Source of the DNA: an uncultured Clostridia bacterium
GTDB lineage: Bacteria > Bacillota > Clostridia > TANB77 > CAG-508
Reading direction: 5' to 3'
DNA length: 23,976 nucleotides
Assembly: GCA_934120315.1 (NCBI GenBank)
Contig: CAKOTX010000017.1
Span: 1-23,976, forward strand
Shown here: positions 7,252-13,591 of the stretch, in pieces
Numbering within the stretch: the first letter of the stretch is position 1
How the letters are laid out: the number at the start of each line of letters is the position of its first letter
Notes under the pieces: model-generated
Databases searched by the model: none
Told to the model about the DNA's origin: nothing
What the model saw: the letters and a program-made list of their open reading frames with translations, nothing else
Position numbers and translations under genes: made by a program

Positions 7252-7280
7252 TTGACAAAAATTCAAATTAGTTATATAAT
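7252..7280 (+). promoter_or_regulatory. perfect consensus sigma-A promoter, plus strand
   Basis: TTGACA (7252-7257), a 17-base spacer and TATAAT (7275-7280). It points away from the serpin-like gene into a stretch without any plus-strand ORF, ending at a strong terminator about 90 bases on. Confidence 0.8.
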
Positions 7281-7284
7281 AATC

Positions 7285-7370
7285 ATAGGAAACGAAAGCC
7301 ACAGAAATGTGTGCTACTTGAAATTTAATATCACCACATTGCTTGGCAGAGCAAAATGTGGTGTTTTTTA
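7285..7370 (+). ncRNA. putative small antisense RNA (unit 1)
   Basis: A compact transcription unit with a perfect promoter upstream and a strong terminator (7332-7369), with no credible ORF inside. Predicted transcription starts within ATAGGAAACGA (7285-7295), followed by a small hairpin GCCAC-AGAAAT-GTG-t-GC (7298-7313). The same start module and a CAC/GTG hairpin occur at 22784. The RNA is antisense to the predicted leader of the minus-strand serpin-like gene. It does not match the riboswitch consensus sequences I can recall (c-di-GMP, yybP-ykoY, preQ1, fluoride, ZTP). Confidence 0.55.
7332..7369 (+). terminator. rho-independent terminator of small RNA unit 1
   Basis: CACCACATT (7332-7340) pairs perfectly with AATGTGGTG (7355-7363). 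An inner GCT/AGC pair closes a TGGCAG loop with a two-base bulge, and TTTTTT follows (7364-7369). On the minus strand the same hairpin lies downstream of mntP but has a poor T tract there. Confidence 0.85.
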
Positions 7371-7415
7371 TTGTTCCTTATTACTTATCTGCTTTTCTCA
7401 TTTCCTATATTCGTT

Positions 7416-7444
7416 ATTATACTATACAGTTTTATTTTTGTCTA
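7416..7444 (-). promoter_or_regulatory. minus-strand promoter overlapping the mntP stop codon
   Basis: TAGACA (7439-7444), a 17-base spacer and TATAAT (7416-7421). The TAG of the -35 is the mntP stop codon. It would start a leader of about 180 bases for the serpin-like gene, beginning near another ATAGGAAATGA (7398-7408, minus strand) and containing the hairpin shared with unit 1. Confidence 0.5.
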
Positions 7445-8032
7445 GCAAATTACACTAATTTTCGTTCTAAATTTAATAATATTCAAATGCTCTAACAATA
7501 TTTTTATTCCAAGTAAAGCCAATATAATTCCACCAACTAATTCAGCTTTGTTCTGAGATTTATCTCCAAATCTATTTCCAATTTTAATACCAATAACAGC
7601 TAAAATAAAAGTAATAACACCTATTATAGTAATAGCTAATATCAAATTAACATTCAAAAATGCAAAAGTAATTCCTATAGCCAATGCATCAATACTTGTA
7701 GCTACTGCCAAAACAAACATCGTCTTAAATCTCACATCATCATTACAATTATCACTTTCATCTGCAAAAGAGTCTTTTATCATTTTTCCGACAATAATTC
7801 CTAACAATATAAATGCAATCCAATGATCGATATTAGTTATTAGACTTTCCAATGCTGAGCCTAAAAAGTATCCTATAACTGGCATTAGTGCCTGAAAACC
7901 ACCAAAATACAATCCTATTATAATTGCCTTTTTCCAATCCATTTTTTTCATAGAAATACCTTTGCACACTGATACTGCAAAGGCATCCATTCCTAATCCT
8001 ACACTTAATAATAATAATTCTATAATTCCCAT
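7442..8032 (-). CDS. mntP: manganese efflux pump MntP
   Basis: A small six-helix membrane pump that exports Mn2+ and prevents manganese intoxication. The two internally repeated halves each carry the conserved acidic signature: GLGMDAFAVSVCKG (D16) and TSIDALAIGITFAF (D115). G-rich helices LYFGGFQALMPVIGYFLG and the final GGIILALLGIKILLEHL are also typical. Length is 196 residues, close to the usual 185-190, with a slightly longer basic tail. AGGAG lies about 8 bases before the ATG. Many mntP genes are controlled by a yybP-ykoY riboswitch, but the 57-base gap upstream of this one is too short to hold it. It probably follows the CmpB-like gene in one transcript. Confidence 0.93.
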   Translation of the reverse strand: MGIIELLLLSVGLGMDAFAVSVCKGISMKKMDWKKAIIIGLYFGGFQALMPVIGYFLGSALESLITNIDHWIAFILLGIIVGKMIKDSFADESDNCNDDVRFKTMFVLAVATSIDALAIGITFAFLNVNLILAITIIGVITFILAVIGIKIGNRFGDKSQNKAELVGGIILALLGIKILLEHLNIIKFRTKISVIC

Positions 8033-8089
8033 TTTTTCTTCTCCTGTATTAATTTATTCACAAGCAATAAAATTATATTATATTATTTT

Positions 8090-8794
8090 TTATTTTTTTA
8101 TTTGATTTTTAATATCTTCTAATTTTTCTTTTAAAGTCCATTTCTTAAAATCAACTTTTTCTTTTATGTTAGGGAAAGCATTTACCAATCTTCTATGGAA
8201 TATAGATTTGTTGTGTATAATCTTTCTAACCTTTTCTGATATTTCAATTGTGTTGTCTTTAACTTCTTTAGAAACTTGTTTCAAGTTAAGAATAATCTTG
8301 TATGAAACAATATTATCTACTAAATGAATAGCTAAAAGTATTGAGATTATTACTGTTTGAACAGTACTTGGTATTAATCTTAATTTTCCAATAATAAATG
8401 GATTTACAATATAAACTATAACACAACTTGCAATTCCAAATAAAACTAAATTTTGTAAGCAAACTCTTCCATTTATGTTGAATTTTCTTTGGCTGTAATC
8501 CCACCATCTTGCATTAAAAATTTTCTCCATAAAGAAACTTGTAAGATATTCTAGGATTCCACAAATTATTATAGACATAAAAAATGTTACAATCATATCA
8601 TCTTGATATTTTTTTAATAAAATACTTACTAATACTACTCCATATCCATATATTGGACATACTGGACCTATTAAAAATCCTCTGTTTACAAATTTCTTAT
8701 TTCTAATAGAAATTGATGTTGATTCCATTATCCATCCTGCAACTGCATATATAAAGAAAACTAATATATATATTTTTATTTCTTCTATACTCAT
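8090..8794 (-). CDS. putative ABC-transporter permease, CmpB-like family membrane protein
   Basis: A polytopic membrane protein of the family called 'putative ABC-transporter type IV' (CmpB-like), frequent in Clostridia and functionally uncharacterised. Recognisable elements are FIYAVAGWIMES near the N-terminus, the strongly conserved KKFVNRGFLIGPVCPIYGYG (about residues 33-52), LEYLTSFFMEKIFNARWWDYSQRKFNINGRVCLQN (about 82-116) and five hydrophobic segments. The last 65 residues form a charged cytoplasmic tail. No ATP-binding partner is nearby, so the transporter label should be taken lightly. The start codon overlaps the stop of the YihY gene by one base (TAATG), implying coupling. Confidence 0.82.
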   Translation of the reverse strand: MSIEEIKIYILVFFIYAVAGWIMESTSISIRNKKFVNRGFLIGPVCPIYGYGVVLVSILLKKYQDDMIVTFFMSIIICGILEYLTSFFMEKIFNARWWDYSQRKFNINGRVCLQNLVLFGIASCVIVYIVNPFIIGKLRLIPSTVQTVIISILLAIHLVDNIVSYKIILNLKQVSKEVKDNTIEISEKVRKIIHNKSIFHRRLVNAFPNIKEKVDFKKWTLKEKLEDIKNQIKK

Positions 8795-9615
8795 TATAAT
8801 TCCTCATTTCTTGATTTATTTATTACTTTATTTAATTCTGCTCCTAAAAACACTGTATAAAAACATGAATATGTCCACATCATAATTAACATCAATGTTG
8901 TTAAACTTCCATATGTGATTGAAAAACCTTTAAAAATAGTTAAATATCTTGAAAACACAAAAGATATTACGTTTAAAGCTATCGCACCAAATATTGCCCC
9001 ATAAATCTGACTTCTAAAAGTCACTCTATGATTTGGCATGAATTTATATAGTAACAAGAATACTATAAATGTCATAAATATAAAGCTAACTTCTGTTATT
9101 ATTGATGATATAATATTATAATTTTTTAATCCATTAAAATGTTCTTTTATCAGTCCTATTGCACCATTTCCAAACACCAATAATGTTAAACCTATAACTA
9201 TCAAAAAAATAAACATTATAGTTTCTAACAATGCTTTTATTCTTAAATAAATATATGATGTTACCTTCTTACTGCCTGTTTCGTAGACTCCATGCAAACC
9301 ACTTGTTAATGCATACAATCCTTTTCCAGCAGCCCAAATAGTAAATATAATTGATACTGAAATAGTTCCAATAGATTTTGAATACACTTCTTGTACAATC
9401 CCTAAAACCATTTCACTCATACTTGATGGAATAATCTTAGAGATAGCATCAAAAAGTGTTTGAGGTGCTATCCCTGTATATTGTATCATTGTTATTAACA
9501 ATATTATGAATGGTATAAATGATAATATTGTGTAATAAGAACATTGTGCTGAACTTTCGCTAATGTGATCTTTACTCATATTAGCTGACAATTCTTTTAT
9601 TAATTTTTTATTCAT
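8794..9615 (-). CDS. YihY/BrkB-family inner membrane protein
   Basis: The 273-residue protein belongs to the YihY (formerly 'ribonuclease BN', BrkB) family of about six-helix membrane proteins. The core function is unresolved and transport of a lipid or other substrate is suspected. Conserved elements are SSAQCSYYTILSFIPFIILLI (about 21-41), TIWAAGKGLYALTSGLHGVYE (about 92-112), LLYKFMPNHRVTFRSQIYGAIFGAIAL (about 188-214), FSRYL and YGSLTTLMLIMMWTYSCFYTVFLGAELN. It is translationally coupled to the CmpB-like gene downstream and begins 9 bases after the small Cys-tail gene, so the three probably form one operon. Confidence 0.88.
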   Translation of the reverse strand: MNKKLIKELSANMSKDHISESSAQCSYYTILSFIPFIILLITMIQYTGIAPQTLFDAISKIIPSSMSEMVLGIVQEVYSKSIGTISVSIIFTIWAAGKGLYALTSGLHGVYETGSKKVTSYIYLRIKALLETIMFIFLIVIGLTLLVFGNGAIGLIKEHFNGLKNYNIISSIITEVSFIFMTFIVFLLLYKFMPNHRVTFRSQIYGAIFGAIALNVISFVFSRYLTIFKGFSITYGSLTTLMLIMMWTYSCFYTVFLGAELNKVINKSRNEEL

Positions 9616-9624
9616 ATTTCTCCT

Positions 9625-9810
9625 CTATTCTCCACAACCAGAACAATGTGAACAACATCCACCACAAGAAGCTTCGTCATCTTCTTCAGTATAAGAATCA
9701 TCTTCTACAAATTCATACATATCTTCTTTCATATAAGCTACATCTTTTTCAAGCTCTGTAACTCTTTTTTCTAATTTTTCTATTTTTTCAAGTAATTCTT
9801 TTTCTGACAT
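9625..9810 (-). CDS. tiny coiled-coil protein with cysteine-rich tail
   Basis: A 61-residue protein in three parts: a coiled coil with regular leucine spacing (ELLEKIEKLEKRVTELEKDV, residues 5-24), an acidic linker (EDDSYTEEDDE), and a tail CGGCCSHCSGCGE with five cysteines (49, 52, 53, 56, 59) and one histidine (55). I know no characterised family with exactly this plan. The tail could bind zinc or an iron-sulfur group, and the coiled coil suggests oligomerisation. The start is certain from AGGAGG eight bases before the ATG. It heads the yihY/cmpB-like operon, and a role linked to those membrane proteins would be inference. Confidence 0.8.
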   Translation of the reverse strand: MSEKELLEKIEKLEKRVTELEKDVAYMKEDMYEFVEDDSYTEEDDEASCGGCCSHCSGCGE

Positions 9811-9847
9811 CTTTCTATCCTCCTATAAAATTTATTTTAAATGTAAA

Positions 9848-9897
9848 TTTGGGGTCGGTCCTAAATTTCGCAAAAGTGAAAAAGGTCCAACCCCAAA
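9848..9897. repeat. hairpin repeat with TTTGGGGTCGGT arms
   Basis: Left arm TTTGGGGTCGGTCC (9848-9861) and right arm GGTCCAACCCCAAA (9884-9897) pair over 14 positions with two mismatches. Inside, TTTC/GAAA pairs again. A half copy of the arm lies at 13557. It sits just after the efp stop and may act as its terminator, but the minus-strand T tract is poor. A palindromic repeat element is equally possible. Confidence 0.6.
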
Positions 9898-9909
9898 AGT
9901 TATTTTTAA

Positions 9910-10476
9910 TTATACTCTTTCCATGTATTCGCATGTACGTGTATCTATTCTTAATACATCTCCAATATTTACAAACATAGGAACTTGTAATTCTAAACCT
10001 GTTTCTAATTTTGCAGGTTTTCCTGATGTTGTTGTTGTGTTTCCAGCAAATCCTGGTTCTGTATATACTACTTCTAATTCAACAAAGATTGGTGGTTCAA
10101 CAGCAAATACTTTTCCTTTAAATGATAGGATTGTTACTTCCATATTTTCTTTTAAATACTTTAAGCAATCTCCTAAGTCTGCTTTATTTAATGGCATTTG
10201 GTCATATGTTTCATTATCCATGAAATAATATAAATCACCATCATTATATAAATATTGCATTGTTTTTTTCTCTATTTCTGCTCCAGGATATTTGTCTGAT
10301 GGATTAAATGTTTTTTCTAAAACAGCTCCTGTTATTACATTTTTTAATTTTGTTCTAACAAATGCAGCTCCTTTTCCTGGTTTTACGTGTTGGAATTCAA
10401 CTACTCTGAAAACTCCTCCGTCCATTTCAAATGTTGTTCCATTTCTAAAATCTCCTGCCATGTATACTCCTGCCAT
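9910..10476 (-). CDS. efp: translation elongation factor P
   Basis: EF-P binds ribosomes stalled at polyproline stretches and promotes peptide bond formation. The three beta-barrel domains are covered by the usual length (about 185). The signature AGDFRNGTTFEMDGGVFRVVEFQHVKPGKGAAFVRTKLKN includes the loop PGKG with K35, the position modified in many bacteria. The C-terminal domain ends IDTRTCEYMERV. Two starts are possible: the ATG at 10476 with GGGAG upstream (used here) and the ATG at 10461 (MAGDFRNG), preceded by GGAG and closer to the usual length. The short repeat MAGVYMAGD makes the first slightly suspicious. It has its own promoter downstream of the M24 peptidase gene. Confidence 0.96.
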   Translation of the reverse strand: MAGVYMAGDFRNGTTFEMDGGVFRVVEFQHVKPGKGAAFVRTKLKNVITGAVLEKTFNPSDKYPGAEIEKKTMQYLYNDGDLYYFMDNETYDQMPLNKADLGDCLKYLKENMEVTILSFKGKVFAVEPPIFVELEVVYTEPGFAGNTTTTSGKPAKLETGLELQVPMFVNIGDVLRIDTRTCEYMERV

Positions 10477-10522
10477 GTCAATTTCTCCCTTCTAACTCTT
10501 TACATAATTTTCAATCTATTCT

Positions 10523-10551
10523 ATTTTACACCATATTAGTGCAAAAATCAA
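10523..10551 (-). promoter_or_regulatory. promoter for efp
   Basis: TTGATT (10546-10551), a 17-base spacer and TAAAAT (10523-10528) on the minus strand, in the gap between the peptidase stop and the efp start. Confidence 0.6.
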
Positions 10552-10566
10552 GCTTTTCATTGTAAT

Positions 10567-11628
10567 TTATTTGATTACGATTATTTTTTTTGGTGATTTA
10601 GTAAGTGGTTCACAACTTCCTTTAAATATTTGTACTGTATCCTCTATTCTAACCCCAAATTGTCCTGGAATGTATATTCCTGGTTCATCTGTAACAATCA
10701 TCTTTTCTTTTAATGTATGTTCAGAATTTATACTTAATACTGGTCCTTCATGTATATCAAGGCCAACTCCATGTCCTAAGGCATGTATTAAATCAAAATT
10801 GTGTAGTCTAAAATCATTGTCTACCATTTTTGAAATTTGTTTTGTATTAGCTCCATCTCTCATATCTTGTAATACTTGTTCTTGATTTTTTAATACCAAC
10901 TCATAGACTTTTTTCATTTCTTCTGAAACTTCTCCAACAAAAATTGTTCTAGTCATATCTGAACAATATCCTTTAATTTTACATCCCATATCTATTGTGA
11001 TAATATCATTTTTTTGAATTTTTCTATCTGATGGAATTGCATGTGGCTTAGATGAATTTTCTCCTGATGCAACTATTGTATCAAATGATAATCCTTCTGA
11101 ATGTTTATAATAAAAATAATCTATTTCTCTTGCAATTTGCTTTTCTGTCATTCCTGGTCTGATATAATCAACTATATGATTAAAACATTCATCAGTAATT
11201 CTGCAAGCTTCTTTTACATTCTCGATTTCTTCTTCATCTTTTATCATTCTTTGTTTTTCTATCATGTTTTCTGTTTCTACAAGACAATTGATTTTATAAC
11301 GATGCATATATTCTTTATATTTAGCATATGTAACATAGTTTTCTTCAAATCCTACATTTTCGCAAAACATAAAGAAATTCTCGTAATCTTCTTTAGTCAA
11401 TCCTCTTGCATCATAAACAACAATCTCATCAAACAAAGTTAATGTATTGTGCACATCTTCTATATATCTTGAATCTGTAATAAAAAGATTTTCTTTTCTA
11501 GTTACAAGCAAAACTCCCTCAGCCTGAATATTAGTTAAATATCTAATATTTACAGGATTTGAAACTATCATTCCTTGTAAATTTAAACTTAGCAGTTGGT
11601 TTCTAAGCCATTGCATTTTTTGGTTCAT
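10567..11628 (-). CDS. M24-family aminopeptidase (Xaa-Pro aminopeptidase type)
   Basis: A cytoplasmic metallopeptidase that removes N-terminal residues, typically before proline. The N-terminal creatinase-like domain spans about 1-125 and the pita-bread catalytic domain 130-353. All five metal ligands are present: D213 (TIDMGC), D224 (CSDMTRT), H286 (HALGHGVG), E315 (TDEPGIY) and E329 (VRIEDT). The length of 353 residues matches the YqhT/PepQ-like group. Finding it beside efp is a conserved Firmicute arrangement. The start MNQKMQWLRNQL is used; the ATG three codons later is an alternative. It is 12 bases downstream of the prepilin peptidase gene. The exact specificity (Xaa-Pro, prolidase or general) is not decidable here. 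Confidence 0.92.
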   Translation of the reverse strand: MNQKMQWLRNQLLSLNLQGMIVSNPVNIRYLTNIQAEGVLLVTRKENLFITDSRYIEDVHNTLTLFDEIVVYDARGLTKEDYENFFMFCENVGFEENYVTYAKYKEYMHRYKINCLVETENMIEKQRMIKDEEEIENVKEACRITDECFNHIVDYIRPGMTEKQIAREIDYFYYKHSEGLSFDTIVASGENSSKPHAIPSDRKIQKNDIITIDMGCKIKGYCSDMTRTIFVGEVSEEMKKVYELVLKNQEQVLQDMRDGANTKQISKMVDNDFRLHNFDLIHALGHGVGLDIHEGPVLSINSEHTLKEKMIVTDEPGIYIPGQFGVRIEDTVQIFKGSCEPLTKSPKKIIVIK

Positions 11629-11640
11629 TTCTTTTTCCCC

Positions 11641-12390
11641 CTACTTTGATATACCTAATGTAAATATTGTTTTTAATACATTTAGCAATATTTCTGATGG
11701 AACAAATATGCAGATAAATGCTGCCATAACAATAAATGGTCCAAATGGCATATATTCATTTGATTTTTTTACTTTAAATACAATTAATATTATTCCTATA
11801 ATAGCTCCTAATAAAAATGATGTTAAAGATATTAAAGCTGTATTTACAAATCCAAAATATAAGCCTAGTGCCGCCATGAACTTTACATCACCAAAGCCCA
11901 TTGCTTCTTTTCCATATATTAATCTTCCAATCAATGTAATTATTAAGAAAATTCCTCCACCAATTAACATTCCAAATAACATATCTATTGTAATTGCTAC
12001 ATTTGAAAATCCATATAAAAATGCTATTACAAGCCCAACTTCAAACATAGTCAAATTTAATCTATTAGGTATTATTTGTTTTTTGTAGTCAATTACAAAT
12101 ACTGATAAAAGCATTGGAACTAACAGTAAATTTTTTATCAATTCTAAATTTTCAATAATTGAACCTTTTACACCAAAATAATAAACTAATCCAACATATA
12201 TAGCTGATGTTACAAGCATTAATATATAATTTGGTCTAAAATCAATTTTATATTCTCTAAATAAATCTGTTGTTAATATTTTTTTGTTTTCTGGCAATCT
12301 TTTATTTACCCAATCAACAAACTGTCCTACCAGTAATCCTACTATAGCAGCGACTACATAAAATCCTATATGAGTATCATTAATATACAT
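11641..12390 (-). CDS. A24-type prepilin peptidase, peptidase domain only
   Basis: A membrane aspartyl protease that cleaves class III signal peptides of type IV pilins and related proteins at the inner membrane. Both catalytic aspartates are visible: D101 in FVIDYKKQIIPNRLN and D168 in the GxGD motif (AMGFGDVKFM). Some eight hydrophobic segments span 249 residues. The N-terminal cytoplasmic region (30-55) lacks the CxxC pairs of the methyltransferase domain found in bifunctional PilD, so N-methylation is probably absent or done elsewhere. The end KKSNEYMPFGPFI is typical. No pilin genes are in the window, but a functional pilus or pseudopilus system elsewhere in the genome is implied. Confidence 0.9.
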   Translation of the reverse strand: MYINDTHIGFYVVAAIVGLLVGQFVDWVNKRLPENKKILTTDLFREYKIDFRPNYILMLVTSAIYVGLVYYFGVKGSIIENLELIKNLLLVPMLLSVFVIDYKKQIIPNRLNLTMFEVGLVIAFLYGFSNVAITIDMLFGMLIGGGIFLIITLIGRLIYGKEAMGFGDVKFMAALGLYFGFVNTALISLTSFLLGAIIGIILIVFKVKKSNEYMPFGPFIVMAAFICIFVPSEILLNVLKTIFTLGISK

Positions 12391-12429
12391 TTTATTTTCA
12401 TATGATTTTTTAAATCATATGCCCCTTCC

Positions 12430-12936
12430 TTAGTTTTGTTTTTGCTCTATTTTCTTGTGATATTTTTGTTTAATTTTATTTTCTATTGGTCTTTTTAGCA
12501 TTGTTATCCAAATATCTTTTTCAGCTATTGGTTCTACTAAAATCGTAAACATTTTGCATCTGTTTCCACCAACAACATCTGTAAAAATTTGATCTCCGAC
12601 AACTGCAATATTTTCTGGCTTTTCTCTTAAAATGTCTTGTACTTTTTTAAAACCTAATTTTAATGGTTTTTTGGCAAAATACATATATTCTATATCTAGC
12701 TTTTCTGCAACAGTTCTCACTTTTTCTTTTTTATTAGAGTTTGATAATATGTATAATTTAACACCATTCTTCTTTAAGTTATTTGCCCAATCAATAGTTT
12801 CATTTGGTAAATTTTTATCATAATCTATAAGTGTATTATCAACATCCAAAATCAATGCATTTATATTATTTTCTTTCAAAAATCCTAGTTCTATTTCCCT
12901 CACATTTTTAAAATGTGCATTTGGATATAATATCAT
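12430..12936 (-). CDS. YqeG-family HAD-IIIA phosphatase
   Basis: A small HAD hydrolase of the YqeG group, widespread in Firmicutes. HAD motif I is LDVDNTL with nucleophile D31 and acid/base D33. Motif II is YILSNSN (S65). The lysine motif is around K89 (AKKPLKLGF), and motif IV is VGDQIFTDVVGGN with D114 and D119. The opening LYPNAHFKNVREIE (usual form 'P...V.SI..I') and the length of 168 are standard for YqeG. The physiological substrate in bacteria is uncertain; related eukaryotic proteins dephosphorylate phosphatidylglycerophosphate. It follows the lytic transglycosylase gene after a 48-base gap and precedes the prepilin peptidase. Confidence 0.9.
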   Translation of the reverse strand: MILYPNAHFKNVREIELGFLKENNINALILDVDNTLIDYDKNLPNETIDWANNLKKNGVKLYILSNSNKKEKVRTVAEKLDIEYMYFAKKPLKLGFKKVQDILREKPENIAVVGDQIFTDVVGGNRCKMFTILVEPIAEKDIWITMLKRPIENKIKQKYHKKIEQKQN

Positions 12937-12984
12937 ATTTTCCTCCCTTTATTTATATATTAACAAAGCAAATTTGTCAATATA

Positions 12985-13536
12985 TCACTCTTCAAGTTCC
13001 ATATAAATTTTGTAATCCCTCAATATCTTTCTAACATACATATTTGTTTCTTTATATGGAACATTTTCAATATCAGATCCATCTTCTTTTATGGTTCCGT
13101 TTTGTATCCACTTATCTACATTTCCGCTTCCTGCATTATATGCAGCAAGTGCTACTTCAACAGAACCATATTTATCTAACAATGTAGATATATATTTAGT
13201 ACCTATATTAATATTAGTCTCTGGTTCTAAAATATTATCATCAGTCAACTCTATCCCAAATCTTTTAGCAACATCTTTTGCAGTAGGCTCCATAAGTTGC
13301 ATTAGCCCTTTTGCATTTTGATGAGAAATTGCATTTGCTTTAAAATTACTTTCAGCCTTAATAATAGCATATATCAAATTTTCTTCAACATTATATTGTT
13401 GTGAATATTTGCTTACATACTCTGAATAATCTTTTTTATAAATTTTCTTCATCACTTGATTTTTTATCGGCTTTATCAAAATAACTATTGCTACCACTAT
13501 TATCAGCAATATTATTATCTTTGTAATTTTCTTCAA
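12985..13536 (-). CDS. lytic transglycosylase, SLT domain, TTG start
   Basis: A cell-wall enzyme cleaving the MurNAc-GlcNAc bond of peptidoglycan with formation of 1,6-anhydro-MurNAc. An N-terminal anchor (ITKIIILLIIVVAIVILI, about 4-21) places it on the outer face of the membrane. The SLT domain (about 38-178) carries the catalytic E62 in IKAESNF, then GLMQLMEPTA, NINIGTKYISTLLDKYG and the AAYNAGSGNV motif. The start codon is TTG at 13536, preceded at 7 bases by AAAGGAGG. The first in-frame ATG, 28 codons later, would remove the anchor. It lies 55 bases behind polA, with a half copy of the GGGGTCGG repeat in the gap. Confidence 0.92.
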   Translation of the reverse strand: MKKITKIIILLIIVVAIVILIKPIKNQVMKKIYKKDYSEYVSKYSQQYNVEENLIYAIIKAESNFKANAISHQNAKGLMQLMEPTAKDVAKRFGIELTDDNILEPETNINIGTKYISTLLDKYGSVEVALAAYNAGSGNVDKWIQNGTIKEDGSDIENVPYKETNMYVRKILRDYKIYMELEE

Positions 13537-13556
13537 TTAGCTTCCTCCTTTGTCAA

Positions 13557-13568
13557 TTTGGGGTCGGT
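13557..13568. repeat. half copy of the GGGGTCGG repeat between polA and the SLT gene
   Basis: TTTGGGGTCGGT is identical to the left arm at 9848-9859 but has no pairing right arm. It is enclosed by the short inverted repeat TTGTCAA (13551-13557) / TTGACAA (13577-13583). Confidence 0.5.
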
Positions 13569-13591
13569 GTTTTTCTTGACAATTTTCTACA

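Noticed and set aside
7285..7370. Riboswitch (c-di-GMP-I or yybP-ykoY, the latter because mntP is adjacent)
   Set aside because: The strand is wrong for mntP and the conserved cores of those riboswitches are absent. No gene lies downstream on the plus strand.
7252..7458. Plus-strand ORF of 68 codons
   Set aside because: It begins inside the promoter at 7252 and runs through a terminator hairpin, with no ribosome binding site. The region is better explained as a small RNA unit.
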